From contig CM043948.1 of the NCBI GenBank assembly GCA_014529385.2, forward strand, positions 76,618,291-76,682,290: 64,000 nucleotides of DNA, read 5' to 3'. Within the stretch, counting starts at the first letter, position 1. Each line of letters opens with the position of its first letter. Positions 1-10,868 of this stretch are shown here, piece by piece. The notes under the pieces are model-generated. The model ran no database searches. It was not told where the DNA came from and saw nothing but the letters and a program-made list of their open reading frames with translations. The stretch is from Adiantum capillus-veneris. Lineage: Eukaryota > Streptophyta > Polypodiopsida > Polypodiales > Pteridaceae. The position numbers and the translations under genes are program-made.

Positions 1-1700
1 CATTTGGTATTGTTGAAAAAGTGTGAATCGGTTGTTCTTGTGCTGCCTAGATCGGCGAATCTGCACCAGGATGAGCATTTACACACTGCCTAAATCGGTG
101 GATCTGTGTGCATGTGACCAATGGACTAGACAAGACATAAAGGAGAGAAAAATTTACTATCTATGTGACACCACTTTGGAGTATATCAAAGTACTTACAA
201 ATTGTTGTTCAGTATCCCAGAGCACCGTAGCTCACCGGAGTAGCTGCATAGCTTATTGACAAAGCATCTCAACAAAAATTCCTTTCAATACAATTAGAAG
301 AGTGTATCATAAAATCGGATAAAATATGGTTAGGATATTAGTATGAAAGCTGTAAATATGAGTTTGCAAAATAAAGTAAAGAGATTACTTATCTGACGTC
401 CTCGCATTATGGTCTACATAGGCTTTCGTTAATCCTTAAATGAGTGAGAGAAATGTAACAAAAACAAGTAAAGATCCTGATAAAATCATTTGAGTAAGGT
501 CAATCAAGGCAACTACGTTTATTTCCTTAAAATTGTGGTAAAAGAAATAAAGGTAATGGCGTGGAGCAGTGCTACTATACAACAACTAGTAAAATATAAC
601 AGTGAGCCATACGAAGAGGAGAAAACCCAGAAAAAATCTTCAAAATTTTATAAGTGCAATAATTTTAAGGCCCACTTATGAATGTTTGATATTGGACAAC
701 CGGAATTGATAAACGGAATCACAGAGAAGATCATGTGATATAGAACATTGCTTGTGAAATTTGACCTTAATGTCACTGAAAAAAGGAAATACAGTGGATA
801 ATAAATATGGGGAATGGGTGGGAACTTGGAGTAGTCATGAGTAGATATGGGGCTTGTTTCAAAGTGTTATCTATTTTGTACGCATACAAGAGTAATCATA
901 CCAATTGTAGTTTTGAACTGTTGTTCTTATTGCACATGTTTCATGCTAGGAATTGTCTTCTAAGGTGTGTTGTAGAACACAGATAGAAAAAAAATCGAAT
1001 GAAAGTCAATCCTATTATAGTGCGGAGAATCAGGAAATGATAATGCAGGACAAAATAGATTGTCTTGTGATGGTTTTAAAACTTCACATCTCATGTGACC
1101 CTTATAGTCTTACATAAACATGAAGAAGTGGATTACTATGTGCATATTTTGAAGTAAGAAAGAATCCTACAAAAATCACCTCCCACGAACATAGATCTAT
1201 GCAATTACGCACCCGAGAGAAGTGCACTTATCGAATTCGTTTCTATTTTTTATCATGTCGTGTTATCCCTCCTTGATATTATGTGTTACTTGTAAATCAT
1301 GGGATATCTTAACGTTAATCCTTCATTACTTTGTAATTAGTGAAAGTGATAAGGATAAGATATAGGAATCATGTTTGTTATACTGAGCAAAGTCTAAATA
1401 CCACTAATTTTTTTTATTAGCACTCGATAAATATTGATAGCTTGTCCAGTATGTTGTCGGAGAAGGTATTGTACTAATCGCTGAATAACTTTGTCAATCT
1501 TTTCTGCTGGAAGTAGCGGTATTGGGAGGGGAAAGAGAGAGAGCGAAACGAAATAAAATGTTATATTACGCATCTTCAAGGTGCTATGGGACCAAACTCA
1601 GACAATCTTTATGGATCTAATACAATGTCTAGATACAAAATAAAATGAGGTAAAGTAAAAAAAAATTGAAAATATTCAGGCTGAAATCATCATCGGCGTC
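1..1700. other. Unassigned AT-rich DNA
   Basis: I see no convincing gene, repeat end or transposon domain here. Open frames are short (up to about 80 codons) and lack codon bias or recognisable motifs. It could be intergenic DNA or a very old decayed repeat. Confidence 0.5.
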
Positions 1701-2172
1701 GTCATCGTCGTCACTGCCCGAGGATGTCCGGTAGCGGCCTCCTGTCGCTGAGAAAGTATTGCGTCCATCGCAGAAGAGCTTTGTCAATGTCCGTGTGTGT
1801 AGGTAGTCATACTGGAAGAGAAACAGGGAGATTTAATCAAGATTCTATCCATGGTCTCCAGTTGACAATGGAAAGGACCGGCCCAACAGAGAGAGTGTTG
1901 GACACAAAGAAAATCATGGCATACACAACACAGGTTACTATAAGCTCAGGCTGGTCAATCGTACGCAGAAACACGGTAGCATCATTCACACGGTCTTTGT
2001 GTCGCATGCCAGCAACTTCTTCATGGCATGTAAGCTGCAGTACTTGAGACGGAAGTGAACTCCTGTCTAGGAAAAGAATGTATTGCTTTGAAGACGTGAG
2101 AGCGATGCCTAATAGTGAGACGAGAGCATGGCTGCCCTGCAAAATACTGGAAAATAGCACATAGCAAGACAT
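1681..2172 (-). CDS. Possible exons of an unrecognised minus-strand gene
   Basis: On the minus strand an open stretch from 2172 to 1837 encodes about 111 residues with a hydrophobic C-terminal half (LIVTCVVYAMIFFV), which could be a membrane segment. It is followed at about 1828-1836 by a pyrimidine-rich tract ending in CAG, a plausible splice acceptor. The next open stretch, down to about 1681, ends in an acidic run (SGSDDDDDADDDF) made by a GTC/ATC-rich repeat. I do not recognise the protein family. The exon reading rests on one plausible splice acceptor and frame continuity only, so this may equally be chance. Confidence 0.2.
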
Positions 2173-2640
2173 AAACGACCAAATCTACGTACCTACCAAC
2201 TCGCATAGCACAAACCACGACGTATGCAAACAAAGAGAGATGGAGAGAGTGAAAGAACGCGTGCAGGCGCACCTCCTAGAGCGGAGTGCTACGCCGGCAC
2301 GGCGAGAGAGAAGAGGGGAGAGGAGAGAAGAAGTACACAGACACTGGGTGCAATCTCCTCCCGTGCAAGAGTGACCATTTCCCTCTTGCATGTATTTAAT
2401 TTATAGATTCTTGAATGGTCAAAGTGAGTACAAACTGGCCGGCCGGACATAATTGGCCAAAGCTCCCAAAGAGCACTTGAATAATCAAATATACATAAAA
2501 TGTAACATCCTTCTGTATAATCCATTATCTGCTGATGCTCTTGCCACCTGTCAGCTGCAATAGATAATAAAATATCAATTCTATAACATAAATGCTTCAA
2601 GCCGTTTAGAGTAACTTGAAGAGTTAATGCAACCTAAACA
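2173..2640. other. Unassigned, partly GA-rich DNA
   Basis: A purine-rich patch (about 2230-2340) with several GAGAGA runs and no recognisable coding motif. Sequence resembling the gypsy element begins near 2640. Confidence 0.4.
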
Positions 2641-2763
2641 GGAACTGCCAGTGTAGAAAGAGTTGATCCAAAATATGCTGAGTACTAATTTGACACAAGG
2701 AGAAATAAGGGAGTACTTAGCAATGTTGGACAGGTTTCCAAATCTTTTATTACCTCATATCAG

Positions 2764-3655
2764 GAAATAAGGGGTTTTGCTGTGCATCCTGTGAAGATCG
2801 AGCTAGTTGAAGGGGAAAAACCAATCAGATAGAAGTTAAGGAGGATAGGCAAGGAGCAGATGAATGCTTTAAAGGAAGAAGTGGATAAGCTTTTGGATGC
2901 AGGGTTCATTGTGCCAGTGGATAATGTTGAATGGGTGAGCCCTGTAGTAGTCACCCCAAAGAAAGATGGGTGTTAGAGAGTATGTGTTGATTACAAGCCA
3001 CTAAATGCAGTGACCAAGAAAGATCCTTACCCTTTTCCTTTTATTGATCAATTGCTAGATGCAGTGGTTGGTTTTGAGAGATACAGTGTCTATGATGGGT
3101 ATTCGGGATACTTTCAGCTTATCCTTGTTCCTGAAGACAGGAAAAAGACTACTTTTATCATGCCATGGGTTTGTTTCTGCTTTTCTTGCCTTCCTTTTGG
3201 ATTGACAAATGGGCCAAGATCCTTTGAAAGAAAAGTCGATTGGTCCTTACCCCGTTCCTTGGGAAGTTTGTCAATGGATTCATAGATGATTTCTGTGTAT
3301 ACAGTTCAAGGAAAGAGCATGTTCAAAAGCTTGAAATGACTTTTGCCAGGTATGATGAATGCGGGGGTCAGCTCAATCCTAAAAAATGTCATTTGGCACA
3401 ACCACGGGTGAAGCTTCTAGGGCATGTAATTTCAGAAAATGGGATTGAAGCAAATCTAGAGAAAGTGGAGGCTTTGTTGTTACTGTCACCTCCAAAAGAT
3501 ACCAAACAGTTGGCCGCTTTCATACAAAAAGTTAAATATTTATCTCGCTTCATACCTTTGGCATCACATCGATTGTATCCATTGCAGCAAACAGTTAAGA
3601 ATGATCCCTTGGAGTGGTCTCATGACTGTGTATCCATTGTAGCAAACAATTAAGA
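2764..3655 (+). pseudogene. Reverse transcriptase of Tat-like element, broken
   Basis: Translated pieces show the usual gypsy RT order: an entry segment (EEVDKLLDAGFIVPV), SPVVVTPKKDG, RVCVDYKPLNAVT, a YSVYDGYSGYFQ block, PFGLTN, and the catalytic region as FIDDFCVYS (the two aspartates are kept, the usual Y is I). LGHVISENGI and a thumb-like segment follow. Stops occur at about 2848 and 2973, and there is a frame change near 3240. The frame is lost in the 55-bp duplication at 3574. It would copy the element RNA if intact, but it cannot be functional. Confidence 0.88.
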
Positions 3656-3683
3656 ATGATCCCTTGGAGTGGTCTCATGACTG
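3574..3683 (+). repeat. 55-bp tandem duplication inside RT
   Basis: Two adjacent near-identical copies with a 55-bp offset, each containing the same stretch ending in GGTCTCATGACTGTG. Because 55 is not a multiple of 3, the duplication shifts the reading frame and helps inactivate pol. Confidence 0.9.
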
Positions 3684-3689
3684 TGACGA

Positions 3690-5433
3690 TGTTTTTGACA
3701 AAGTTAAAGAGTTTTTGAGTACATTGCCTATTATGCAAGCTCCTGACTAGGAAAAGGATTTTTCTGTCAACCCATCAGTGGGAGATGATGCTATTGGAGC
3801 TATGTTATTGCAAAGGGGGAAGGAATCTCTTTATATGAAGCTTGTTCATTATGCTAGCAGAGTGAAGACCCGGGAGACTCACCATGGAAAACTTACCGCA
3901 CCACGTAAGTGCAGGGGAGGGGTTGTTTTACAAGATACATAAGAGTATAAGTTAGGGGTAGGTCCCCAATAATTTATCTTCCAAGTTTAAAAATAAGGGA
4001 GGGGGGTATCATATTTTTATGTGGGGGGTTTGGGGGGGGGAGCGAGAAAAGGGGAAAATGAGAGGAAGTTTTTGTGTTTCAAAATCATGGCTTCCCAAAA
4101 GAGCCTTCCCTTGAACTTGTGAGTCAATAGCTACAAAGATAGATGAAGGAACGAACACTGCTTTATATCGATTGCTTGTTTTGTGATTATAGTTCATTTT
4201 TTGAGAGATAAAAGTTATAAAGAGTTTTATAGATGCAAGTTTACACGGAGAACCTAACACAACTTTATAACCATGTTTTTTGAGTAATTTAGATGGTTCA
4301 GATTTGGATGAGTAGCCAGAGTGCATGCTGATCGGGCACATATTTTGAAAGTCAAACTAAGACACGTTGAGGGTACATCTAGTTATCAACAAAAGTGGTT
4401 CCTTAGTACATTGCCAATCACTATGCTACACATTCTTTGACTAGTTTTACTTAATTAAATCATGTGAGACCTAATGTTTATATGTAAGATAGGGGTGTGA
4501 TAGTTTTCTTCATTTATTGTCGTATAAGCATTCAAAGAGGGGTCATATTTCCTAATGAGCCTTATATAGGGGTTTTATCAAAGTTGTTCGCTTGCAAGTG
4601 GCGTCCCGTTTTGTATATAGAGTGAATCCCCCGAGAGTGAAGACTCCTCATGAAAGAGATTTTTCTGAAATTAAATTGCTGATGACCAGTATGGTTTATG
4701 CTTGCAGACGATTCAAACACTACCTGCTGCAAAAGTCATTCACTTTTCTCACCAGTTATTCATGCTTCCCCAGCTGTTCAATAATTCAAATATATCAAAA
4801 ACAGTGATGAAATGGGTTATTGAGCTTCAAGAATTTCAGTTCACCTTTTTGGTGGAGGAAAGTACTCGGGCTACCCTGGTAGATCTTCTTACTTATAAGG
4901 ATACTCCGTTTTTGGTTAAAGAAGAGGTGGTGCAAAAGAGGGAAATCGGGACTCTTGCCATCCCTAATGCTTCACTGTTATACTTTGATGGTTCTTATCG
5001 AAGAAGTCATGATGTTGCTTCAGGAGGTATTGTTATTTATGATGCACAAGGAAATCTTATGAGGAAGCAAGGGCTGAAACTTGATGCAAAGAGTAACAAT
5101 GAAGCAGAATACATGGCTCTTGAAGGTGGTTTGCATATTTGCTTACAATTGGGAATTAGATGCTTGCAAATTAAAGGAGATGCTTTGTTGGTTGTGAAGC
5201 AAGTGTTGGGAGTATGGAAGAATAAGAACCCTAAATTGAAAAATTTATGCTTCAAAGTTAAAGCGTTGCTCAAAAATCTCGAAGCAAGGAGTTTGCAGCA
5301 TGTTGAGAGGTCTCAAAATGAAGAAGCTCATGATGCTGCCCAAGAAATGATCACTTGTGTGTTTGTGGTAAAGGCAGATGCCCCTTTATCCACGGGAGGG
5401 AAATCTTATCAAAGGAAGTGGATTTTCTATTGA
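3690..5433 (+). pseudogene. RNase H plus second (Tat-type) RNase H, split by a DNA transposon
   Basis: The first RNase H starts near 3690 (SVNPSVGDDAIGAMLLQ), is cut at 3870 by a Mutator-like element, and resumes at 4636 with RVKTPHERDFSEIKLL and an ACRRFKHYLL block. From 4702 a single frame of 243 codons continues into a second RNase H at about 4975-5350. That domain has YFDGSYR (first aspartate), NNEAEYMAL (glutamate), KGDALLVVKQ (aspartate) and ERSQNEEAHDAA (C-terminal acidic site). A second RNase H of this kind is characteristic of Tat/Ogre elements. This second domain is the best-preserved part of the copy and is open throughout. Confidence 0.85.
3870..4635. mobile_element. Non-autonomous Mutator-like element, copy 1
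   Basis: A 766-bp insert in the RNase H of the Tat-like element. It is flanked by a perfect 9-bp direct repeat AGTGAAGAC (3861-3869 and 4636-4644). The right end is GTGAATCCCCCGAG; the left end is a decayed inverted copy (CCGGGAGACTCAC). A 9-bp TSD with short terminal inverted repeats fits the Mutator superfamily. No transposase is present. A second copy, inverted relative to this one, spans 10387-19860 and is split by chromovirus A. The guanine-rich run near 4010-4040 is internal to it. Confidence 0.85.
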
Positions 5434-5445
5434 CAAGTATTCTAC

Positions 5446-6858
5446 CTGAAGGTTTATCGTCCTCTAAAAAGTATGCGTTCATAAGAAAAGCCACAAAATA
5501 CAAAATGCTTGATGATATGCTTTACATGAAAGGAGGTGATTTGGTTTTGCGTTGTGTGCCTTGGAAAGAAGAATTTATAAAATTCTGGAAGAAAATCATG
5601 AGGGGTCTTGTGGAGGCCATTTTGCTATGAATATCATGTTGCATTAGATCTTGCAAGAAGGTTATATATGGCCGAGTATTCAACAAGACGTTAATCATTG
5701 GTGAAAGTCATGTTTGCCTTGTCAGAGGATGGGAAAGAGAATTTTGAAGCTTGAATTACGAAAGACAATTCTAGCTTGTGACGTGTTTGAAAAATGGGGT
5801 CTTGATGCCATTGGACCTTAACCTATGACTAGCAAAAGAAATGCTTACATCTTGACAGCAGTGGATTATTTGTCACAATAGCCAGAAGCCAAGGCTTTCA
5901 AACAGATTACCAGTAAAGAGATGGGAAAATTTGTTTATGAGTACATATTTTGCAAATTTGGTGTGCCACTAGAGCTACTTTCTGATAGAGGACCAGGATT
6001 TAGAGGAGAACTATTTGATTTCTTATGCAAAAAGCTCCATATACAGCATAGGTCCAATTCTCCCTATTATCCCCAATGCAATGGTCTTAATGAAAGACTC
6101 AATGGAGAGTTGGTAAAGATCTTGACAAAGATGACGCAGACACATGGGAAGACTTGGGATTCAAAGTTGCCTTGTGCGTTATGGGCCTATAGAACTGCTA
6201 TCAAAACGAGCACAGGATTTTCCCCTTACCACTTGGTTTATGGCAAGGAAGCTTTATTGCCAATTGAAGTGGAAATTATTGCTCTCAATTTGTTGTCATT
6301 GGAAGATGAGGAGCAAACAAATTGCATGGTAGAAAAGGGTTATTGGATTTACAATGCTTGCAATTGGATAGAGTTTTAGCCTTGAGCTATTATAAATTGC
6401 ATGGTAGAAAAGGGTTATTGGATTTACAATGCTTGCAATTGGATAGAGTTTTAGCCTTGAGCTATTATAAAGAAGTTTCAAGGAAGGCTCAACTAAAAGC
6501 CAATGACTGCGTGGAAGAAAAAAAAATTGAGAAGGGTGATTTAGTGTTGCGATACAATAGTAAATTGGACAATACCTTTCAAAAGAAGTTTCAAATCAAA
6601 TGGGAAGGTCCTTTTATTGTCGTAAACAAGTTTGAAAATGGCACATATCACTTGGCAGACTTAAATGGTGCACAGCATAAGTATCATGTTAATGTTTATA
6701 GATTGAAGAAGTATTTGGTACGTTTGATGACAATTGTGACTGAGGAAATACTATCAATAGAAGGAGACAATGTGGAGACATCTGAAAATGTGGATGAGGT
6801 ATTTGGGGATGAAATGCAGCAGTTGTTTACCCTAGGGACCTCTGCTTGTCATGAATGA
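5446..6858 (+). pseudogene. Integrase of Tat-like element, broken
   Basis: A remnant of the zinc-binding N-terminal part (LYMKGGDLVLRCVP) lies near 5520. The catalytic core follows as an open stretch at 5921-6320, with LLSDRGPGFRG (second acidic residue) and a CNGLNERLNGEL block holding the glutamate, then WAYRTAIKTSTGFSPY. A frameshift near 6320 leads to the C-terminal part, with KKFQIKWEGPFIVVNKFENG and VNVYRLKKYL, similar to the DNA-binding end of gypsy integrases. A 75-bp duplication sits at the frameshift. No chromodomain follows, as expected for Tat. It is not functional. Confidence 0.85.
6321..6470 (+). repeat. 75-bp perfect tandem duplication in integrase
   Basis: Two adjacent identical 75-bp units, 6321-6395 and 6396-6470. 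The period is 25 codons, so the downstream frame is kept although each unit carries a stop in the core frame. The identity of the copies suggests a recent event in an otherwise old element. Confidence 0.93.
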
Positions 6859-7679
6859 CTAAGCAGGCAAGGGAGGGTTGGCAAGCTATGTCAGACATTT
6901 TTTGGATAAGCATGAAGTCACTAAGTCATGCCAAAAAGCTTGCTTACTAGCCTCGAGTACATAGATGTACATAATGCTTTGAGTTTTCACAGCTCTTGTA
7001 AAAATTATGTATAAAGTCTTGGTTCTGCTTACTCATTTGCAAGAGTTTTGAGTTGGTTGAACTCTTAAAAGGCGGTTTTCATTGAGTACTCTCAATCCTG
7101 CTTAATAGCCGGTGAATCAGACTCATACATCATAAGTTACATGCATTGGAAGTGGGCGGTTCCTTACTTAGAAATGCTGATACATGCGAAGAAAGGCAAG
7201 TGGGATGATTTGATGGATTTAATTAGAAAAGGTGTGGCCGAGGATTTTTGGAAATAGCCGAAGTGATAAGCTCCGATCCGGGCTTTACAGCATCGCCTTC
7301 GGTGCTCAGAGTCACCCCCCACGCCTCCGCCAAGATTGCTCGGTGTGGGGAGCAAAACAGAAAATTTGTAGGCCTAAGTGGGGAGGTGGGAGGATGGTGC
7401 CAAGTGGCAATGGAGTAATCCCACATGGGGGGTATCAAGTGAAAATTGGAGGGTATAAGGGGGGGAGTGGGTACCCCCTAAGGGTGTATCAAAGGAGCTA
7501 ATGGAGCTTCCTTGCCTTGCTTGTGAGGGGTCGTGGGTGTTGGGGGAGAGAGGGGGGCGCTATTTTCAATCCACACTAGCTGCCTAGGTGCCTGGCCACC
7601 TTTTTGGTCCACTGAACATCCCCTTTCCCCGCTTGCCTTGGTCAAAAAGTGGCCGACAACTCATTTTTCACTCAAAAAA
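6859..7679 (+). other. 3' non-coding part of Tat-like element and flank
   Basis: No gene is seen. A purine run AAGGGGGGGAG near 7458-7468, followed by TGGGTACCCC, could be a polypurine tract and LTR start. Without a second LTR copy this cannot be confirmed. Confidence 0.35.
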
Positions 7680-7785
7680 GGCCTAAAATGGACCAATTAA
7701 AAGATGCCCAAAGGGGAAAATGATGTCCACCCGAGAAAGGCCTAAAATGGACCAATTAAAAGGTGCCCAAAGGGGGAAATGATGT
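7680..7785 (+). repeat. 59-bp tandem duplication
   Basis: Two copies offset by 59 bp, each starting GGCCTAAAATGGACCAATTA and ending near ATGATGT, with a few differences. Confidence 0.88.
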
Positions 7786-8911
7786 TTCTAAGAGGAGAGA
7801 GAAAATCCCTTGGAAAAAGAGACAAAAAAATCCCCTTTTAATAGTTGCAATTCCCTGCACACCCTTTTTCCGAACAGAGACTAGCTTTTTTGGAGCTTTT
7901 GAGAGGTACCCCAACTTCGAAAGCTTGTAACTCTCTTGTCTGGTGTCGGAATCAAACATATGGATACTCTACGGAGGTCCACATGACACTCTCTTCATCT
8001 TTATGGTCTTGGTTCTCATCAATTTTAATCATGGTTTGGGTTAGGGTTGTTTTCCTCCCGACTCTACAAGTGTTCGACATAGGTATTTTCCGCAGCTTTG
8101 TGGTGTTTCTTTCCGATGATGTGGTGTGTGCAAGGCTACAGGGGTTCTCATTTTCTTTCTTGTTTGCATGGTAATAACATCTTGGCCATCAAGCTTGATT
8201 TAGGGAACTCTGTCAAGCTCAAGTATGCCTTAGCCTATCTGCACACGAAATGGTCCTCAAGTCCTTCACTTCAAGTTCTGGCAACCAAACCAACCCAAAA
8301 GATGTGAAGATACTTCATCAATTATCCAAAGAAGGAAAATGGAAGCTAGCCATGTAAGCTTACTGGCCTCAAAACCAAAACTTCTTCCCACTTAGCATAA
8401 ATTCAAAAACAAAACCTAGTGCCAAGTAACCTGCTACAAGAAATAACTGATATCCTTAGAATCTGTAGCCTGCACTTCCGTAGCCCCCAAGATCAAAGTG
8501 GATTAGAAGCAATTTCTCAAACACTGGAGCACCATAATATCCACATGAGCATACATTTCCTGTATCAATCAACTTCAAGCATTTGTGCTACAAAAAGGGC
8601 TATTACTAGATCTAACAGAAAGCAACCACAATGTATACCCAAAAATATCCATCCATATTGAACCTTCTTTTGAAGATCCTTAGAATCTCCTGGATCAAAT
8701 ACCATTAAGAGAACATAGATTGATGGGCCCCACAATATAGTAGAGCATCACCTAAAGCATAGTGCATCACCCACATCCCATAAACTTTTGTCAAATGTCT
8801 CTCGTTATCGGCAAGCATTACAGAACACTGACTTCCTTTTACTGGCATCCAGCACATCAATGACATGAGCATCATTAGAAATAGCATCCAAACCCTACCA
8901 TAGATGGTGTA
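7786..8911. other. Unassigned non-coding DNA
   Basis: No recognisable domain or repeat end. The minus strand has a short hydrophobic methionine-rich stretch at 8705-8887, which may be the decayed C-terminal continuation of the next feature. Confidence 0.4.
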
Positions 8912-10053
8912 TTATCCAAGGAAATGAAGAAACATATGCACCTTTTGTAGTACCCATGATGATTTAGTATCATCACCCCTTCTAACTTCATAGCCATCAC
9001 AAGTCTCTGAACAATCTGTAACTGTAGTATTAGAGACATTTATGCGTGGGATTTTTGCTTGATCATGGAAAACCACTTTAGCTTGTAAAGATTCATCTAT
9101 AGAGCCCTTAGGAAAACCACCCTCCAGAGCCTCACCATTCATCATAGGAGCTGCTTCCTCATGCAATCCATGTATAAGCATAGAAGCAATATTTACATGG
9201 ATATCCTACTCACAATCAGCATGATCTAGACAATCTTCATACTAATCAATGTCATGTTTTGCTTCCTCATAGCATCCGTGCTACTTAACAACCCATCATA
9301 ACACCACAAAGGTTCATCTAGTACCCCCTCTAGAGGGATACCCTCAAGCATATCCTGTGTCAGCTCTTCAACCTCCTGTACTTTTTCAAGTATTGTGTAT
9401 ATAATAGATTTATTGATGCAATCATCTGCAGTAGACCTATTGTCCTTCTCATCTAAAGTCCTGATAGATCCATTAGTATCATGTAGAGGCTCATCTTCTT
9501 GATTAACTCCTTGAGAACATCCCATGCCAAGGTAAGTAGCTTGTGCAACACTTGTTGTACAGTCTACGTCTTCATTGGAACCATTATTGGAGGTAACTTT
9601 CATGCGAGCAATTTTTGAAAAAAATTCATATATTTCTTTTTCAGCATTAAATTCATTATTTACCTTTGCTAGGTTGCTCAAAATATGGTCCTTTAAGACT
9701 GAATCTACTTCTTTCAAAGTTGTATTTGCCTTGGCTTTACTTCTTGAAATGTGTTCCAAAATTCATCATAGTTGAGAACTCTTTGGGTCTTCATCTTTTT
9801 CTTTATAGCATGCAAGGACACCATCTAGATCATGCCCTTGAAAAACACCACAATGTTCCCATATGGCATCAAGTGCCATCTCCACCGCATTGTCAATTTT
9901 CTTTTTCATCGTCATGGCTTTCACTTTGAGCAAACATCCTTGAACTAATTGCATCAATTTTGGCACATATGGAACTGCTTGGTTCCCATCAAATCCTTTT
10001 GCATTGATACCTTCAATAAAGTGAATCAATTGTTCTGGCATCTTCATCTTCAC
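8912..10053 (-). pseudogene. Unrecognised broken reading frame (about 280-370 codons)
   Basis: Reading leftward from 10053, one frame runs to 9226 with only two adjacent TGA stops (9763-9768). A frame change then leads to another open stretch, 9181-8912. The first 96 residues look helical and basic (KLMQLVQGCLLKVKAM, KKKIDNAVEMALDAIW). The rest is acidic and low-complexity. This basic-then-acidic layout is like the gag-only protein of element K (31577-33124), so a retroelement Gag-like protein is possible, but I see no zinc knuckle or Gag motif. A TAA stop precedes 10053 in frame, so that methionine is the likeliest start. Confidence 0.45.
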
Positions 10054-10153
10054 CTCCCACCCCAGCTCGTCTTACATTGGGTTCACCAAAAATGTCAGGG
10101 GATATGTGTTCGAAAGGTGATCCGAGAAGGTGTGGGGCCTCTAGCTGTGAGAG

Positions 10154-10287
<134 letters not shown>

Positions 10288-10868
10288 ACAACAGATGTAG
10301 ATAGCTTCAACAACCACCATGAGCATAGATAGAACTCAAGTAAAGCTTAATCAATAATCAAAGCGATCATTAACGGCACTATAACCCTTGGGGGATTCAC
10401 TCTATATACAAAATGAGATGCCACCTGCGAGTGGACAACTTTGATCAAACCCCTATATACGACTCATATTAGAGAATATGACCCCCCTTCCTACGCTTAT
10501 ATGATAATAAATGAAGAAAACTATCATACCCCTATCTTACATATAAAATTTAGCATAGTGACTAACAACGTACTAAAAGGAACCACTTCTATTAATAACT
10601 AGATGTACCCTCAATGTGTCTTAGATTGACTTTCAAACTATGTGTCCGATCAGCATGCACTGTGGCTTACTTGTACAATACTGAACCATCTAAATTACTC
10701 AAAAAACATGGTTATAAATTTGTGTTGGGTTCTCCATGTAAATTTACATCTATACAAACTCTTTATAACTTTCATCCCACAACAAATCAACTTTAATCAC
10801 AAAACAATCAATTGATATAAAGCAATGTTAGTTCTTGCATGTATCTTTGTAGCTATTGACTCACAAGC

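Larger units (their letters stand above)
2640..7500 (+). mobile_element. Degenerate Ty3/gypsy element, Tat-like (two RNase H domains)
   Basis: Plus-strand pol remnants occur in the order reverse transcriptase, RNase H, second RNase H, integrase. The extra RNase H between the first one and integrase, and the lack of a chromodomain, are hallmarks of the plant Tat/Ogre lineage. No gag or protease is visible upstream, and I could not define LTRs, so the 5' part is lost or too diverged. Many stops and frameshifts, three short tandem duplications in or near the copy, and a Mutator-like insertion show it is an old dead copy. The outer limits are approximate. Confidence 0.8.

Noticed and set aside
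4009-4341. 110-codon frame in the Mutator-like element as a transposase
   Set aside because: No transposase motif, and the other copy does not keep the frame.
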